From: Pseudomonadota bacterium
GTDB lineage: Bacteria > Pseudomonadota > Alphaproteobacteria > Rhodospirillales > 2-02-FULL-58-16
Assembly: GCA_022560215.1 (NCBI GenBank)
Contig: JADFTO010000169.1
Span: forward strand, 1-5,867
Length of the DNA: 5,867 nt
Direction of reading: 5' to 3'
Shown: piece by piece, positions 5,187 through 5,867 of the stretch
How positions within the stretch are numbered: position 1 is the stretch's first letter
Layout: each line of letters starts with the position of its first letter
Made by a program: the position numbers and the translations under genes
Notes under the pieces: model-generated
The model's input: only the letters and a program-made list of their open reading frames with translations
Databases searched by the model: none
What the model was told of the DNA's origin: nothing

Positions 5187-5867
5187 TTAGTCGTCCGGGG
5201 ACGCCGGGCGGGTGCCGCGGAAAATTCGGACCAGGAACCTGATGACGGTCGGCCCGAAAAGCCCCATCACCGTGAACGCGAAAAACGTCACCACGATCGG
5301 CCGATCGAAGAACATCAGCCAGTCGTGTTCGAAGATCAGCAGCGACTGCTTGAGTGAGTTTTCAACCAGTTCGCCCAGGATCAGTCCCATGATGATGGGC
5401 GCCGGAGAGAATCCGATACGGCGAAAGACGAATCCGAGAAGGGCGAAGATTAGCATGATCCAGACGTCCAGCAGGGTTTGTTCGAGGGCATAGGATCCAA
5501 CCACGGCAAGGACGAACACGGCCGGCCACAGGAAGGTGCGCGGGATCAGGGTGACGCGGGCGAAGACCTTGGCGCCGATCATTCCCAGCCCCATGAACAT
5601 CACGTTGGCCACCAGCATGGAGATGAAGATGGCGTAGAGCAGTTCTGGCTGTTCGATGAACAGGTGTGGACCGGGGCGCAGGCCGTGAACCATCAGGGCG
5701 CCGAGGATCACGGCCGTCGTCGCGCTGCCGGGAATGCCGAGGGCGAGCGTCGGCACCATGGCGCCGCCGGTGGCGGCGTTGTTGGCCGCCTCGGGACCGG
5801 CGATGCCCTCGATGGCGCCGTGGCCGAATTCCTCCTTGTTCTTCGACCAGCGCTTGGCCTCGTTATA
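5187..5867 (-). CDS. Tripartite tricarboxylate transporter, large permease subunit (TctA family), C-terminal part
   Basis: TctA is the large inner-membrane subunit of TTT transporters, which work with a small membrane subunit (TctB) and a periplasmic binding protein (TctC) to import carboxylates using an ion gradient. The frame is open to the window edge, giving the last 226 residues of a protein usually about 500 long; the N-terminal half is off the window. The conserved core PEAANNAATGGAMVPTLALG is at partial residues 25-44, followed by IPGS. The second TctA signature, PIIMGLILGELVENSLKQSL, is at 157-176. Hydrophobic segments lie at about 50-63, 77-99, 112-128, 135-148, 156-168 and 191-213, and a charged tail ends in PDD. 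The Met at base 5759 is internal (GGAMVPT), not the start. Genes for TctB and TctC, if clustered, would lie beyond the right edge. The stop is 29 bases from that of the convergent enolase-superfamily gene. Confidence 0.95.
   Translation of the reverse strand, partial: YNEAKRWSKNKEEFGHGAIEGIAGPEAANNAATGGAMVPTLALGIPGSATTAVILGALMVHGLRPGPHLFIEQPELLYAIFISMLVANVMFMGLGMIGAKVFARVTLIPRTFLWPAVFVLAVVGSYALEQTLLDVWIMLIFALLGFVFRRIGFSPAPIIMGLILGELVENSLKQSLLIFEHDWLMFFDRPIVVTFFAFTVMGLFGPTVIRFLVRIFRGTRPASPDD

Overview
The window looks like a chromosomal segment from a GC-rich alphaproteobacterium, possibly of the Rhodospirillales. This is inferred from the pepA-holC order, the protein sequences and the codon use; no marker gene settles the lineage. 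Six genes lie on the + strand and one partial gene lies on the - strand at the right edge. No RNA gene, CRISPR array, insertion sequence or prophage was seen.

Left (1-1106): the C-terminal part of leucyl aminopeptidase PepA is followed, with a 3-base overlap and a TTG start, by holC, the chi subunit of DNA polymerase III. A 235-base gap (1107-1341) comes next. It holds an FNR/FixK-type palindrome (1141-1154) and a perfect tandem 18-base duplication (1203-1238).

Centre (1342-3870): a tight three-gene operon, ubiT-ubiU-ubiV, encodes the O2-independent route to ubiquinone. UbiU and UbiV keep all eight cysteines that hold their [4Fe-4S] clusters, at the same spacing as in E. coli; UbiT is the SCP2-domain partner. 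The host should therefore be able to make ubiquinone without oxygen, and the FNR-like site upstream would fit oxygen-responsive control.

Right (3871-5867): a 117-base gap holds a possible sigma70-like promoter and a strong two-tier inverted repeat (3910-3955). It precedes a mandelate racemase/muconate lactonizing enzyme family protein of the enolase superfamily. By hand alignment this protein keeps two metal ligands but lacks several catalytic residues of mandelate racemase. Converging on it, 29 bases away, is the C-terminal half of a TctA-type permease of a tripartite tricarboxylate transporter. The pair suggests uptake and conversion of a carboxylate or sugar acid, but the substrate cannot be read from the sequence.

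The gene families are all known. The items most worth a second look are the altered active site of the enolase-superfamily protein, the FNR-like site placed ahead of ubiTUV, and the compound hairpin between ubiV and the next gene.
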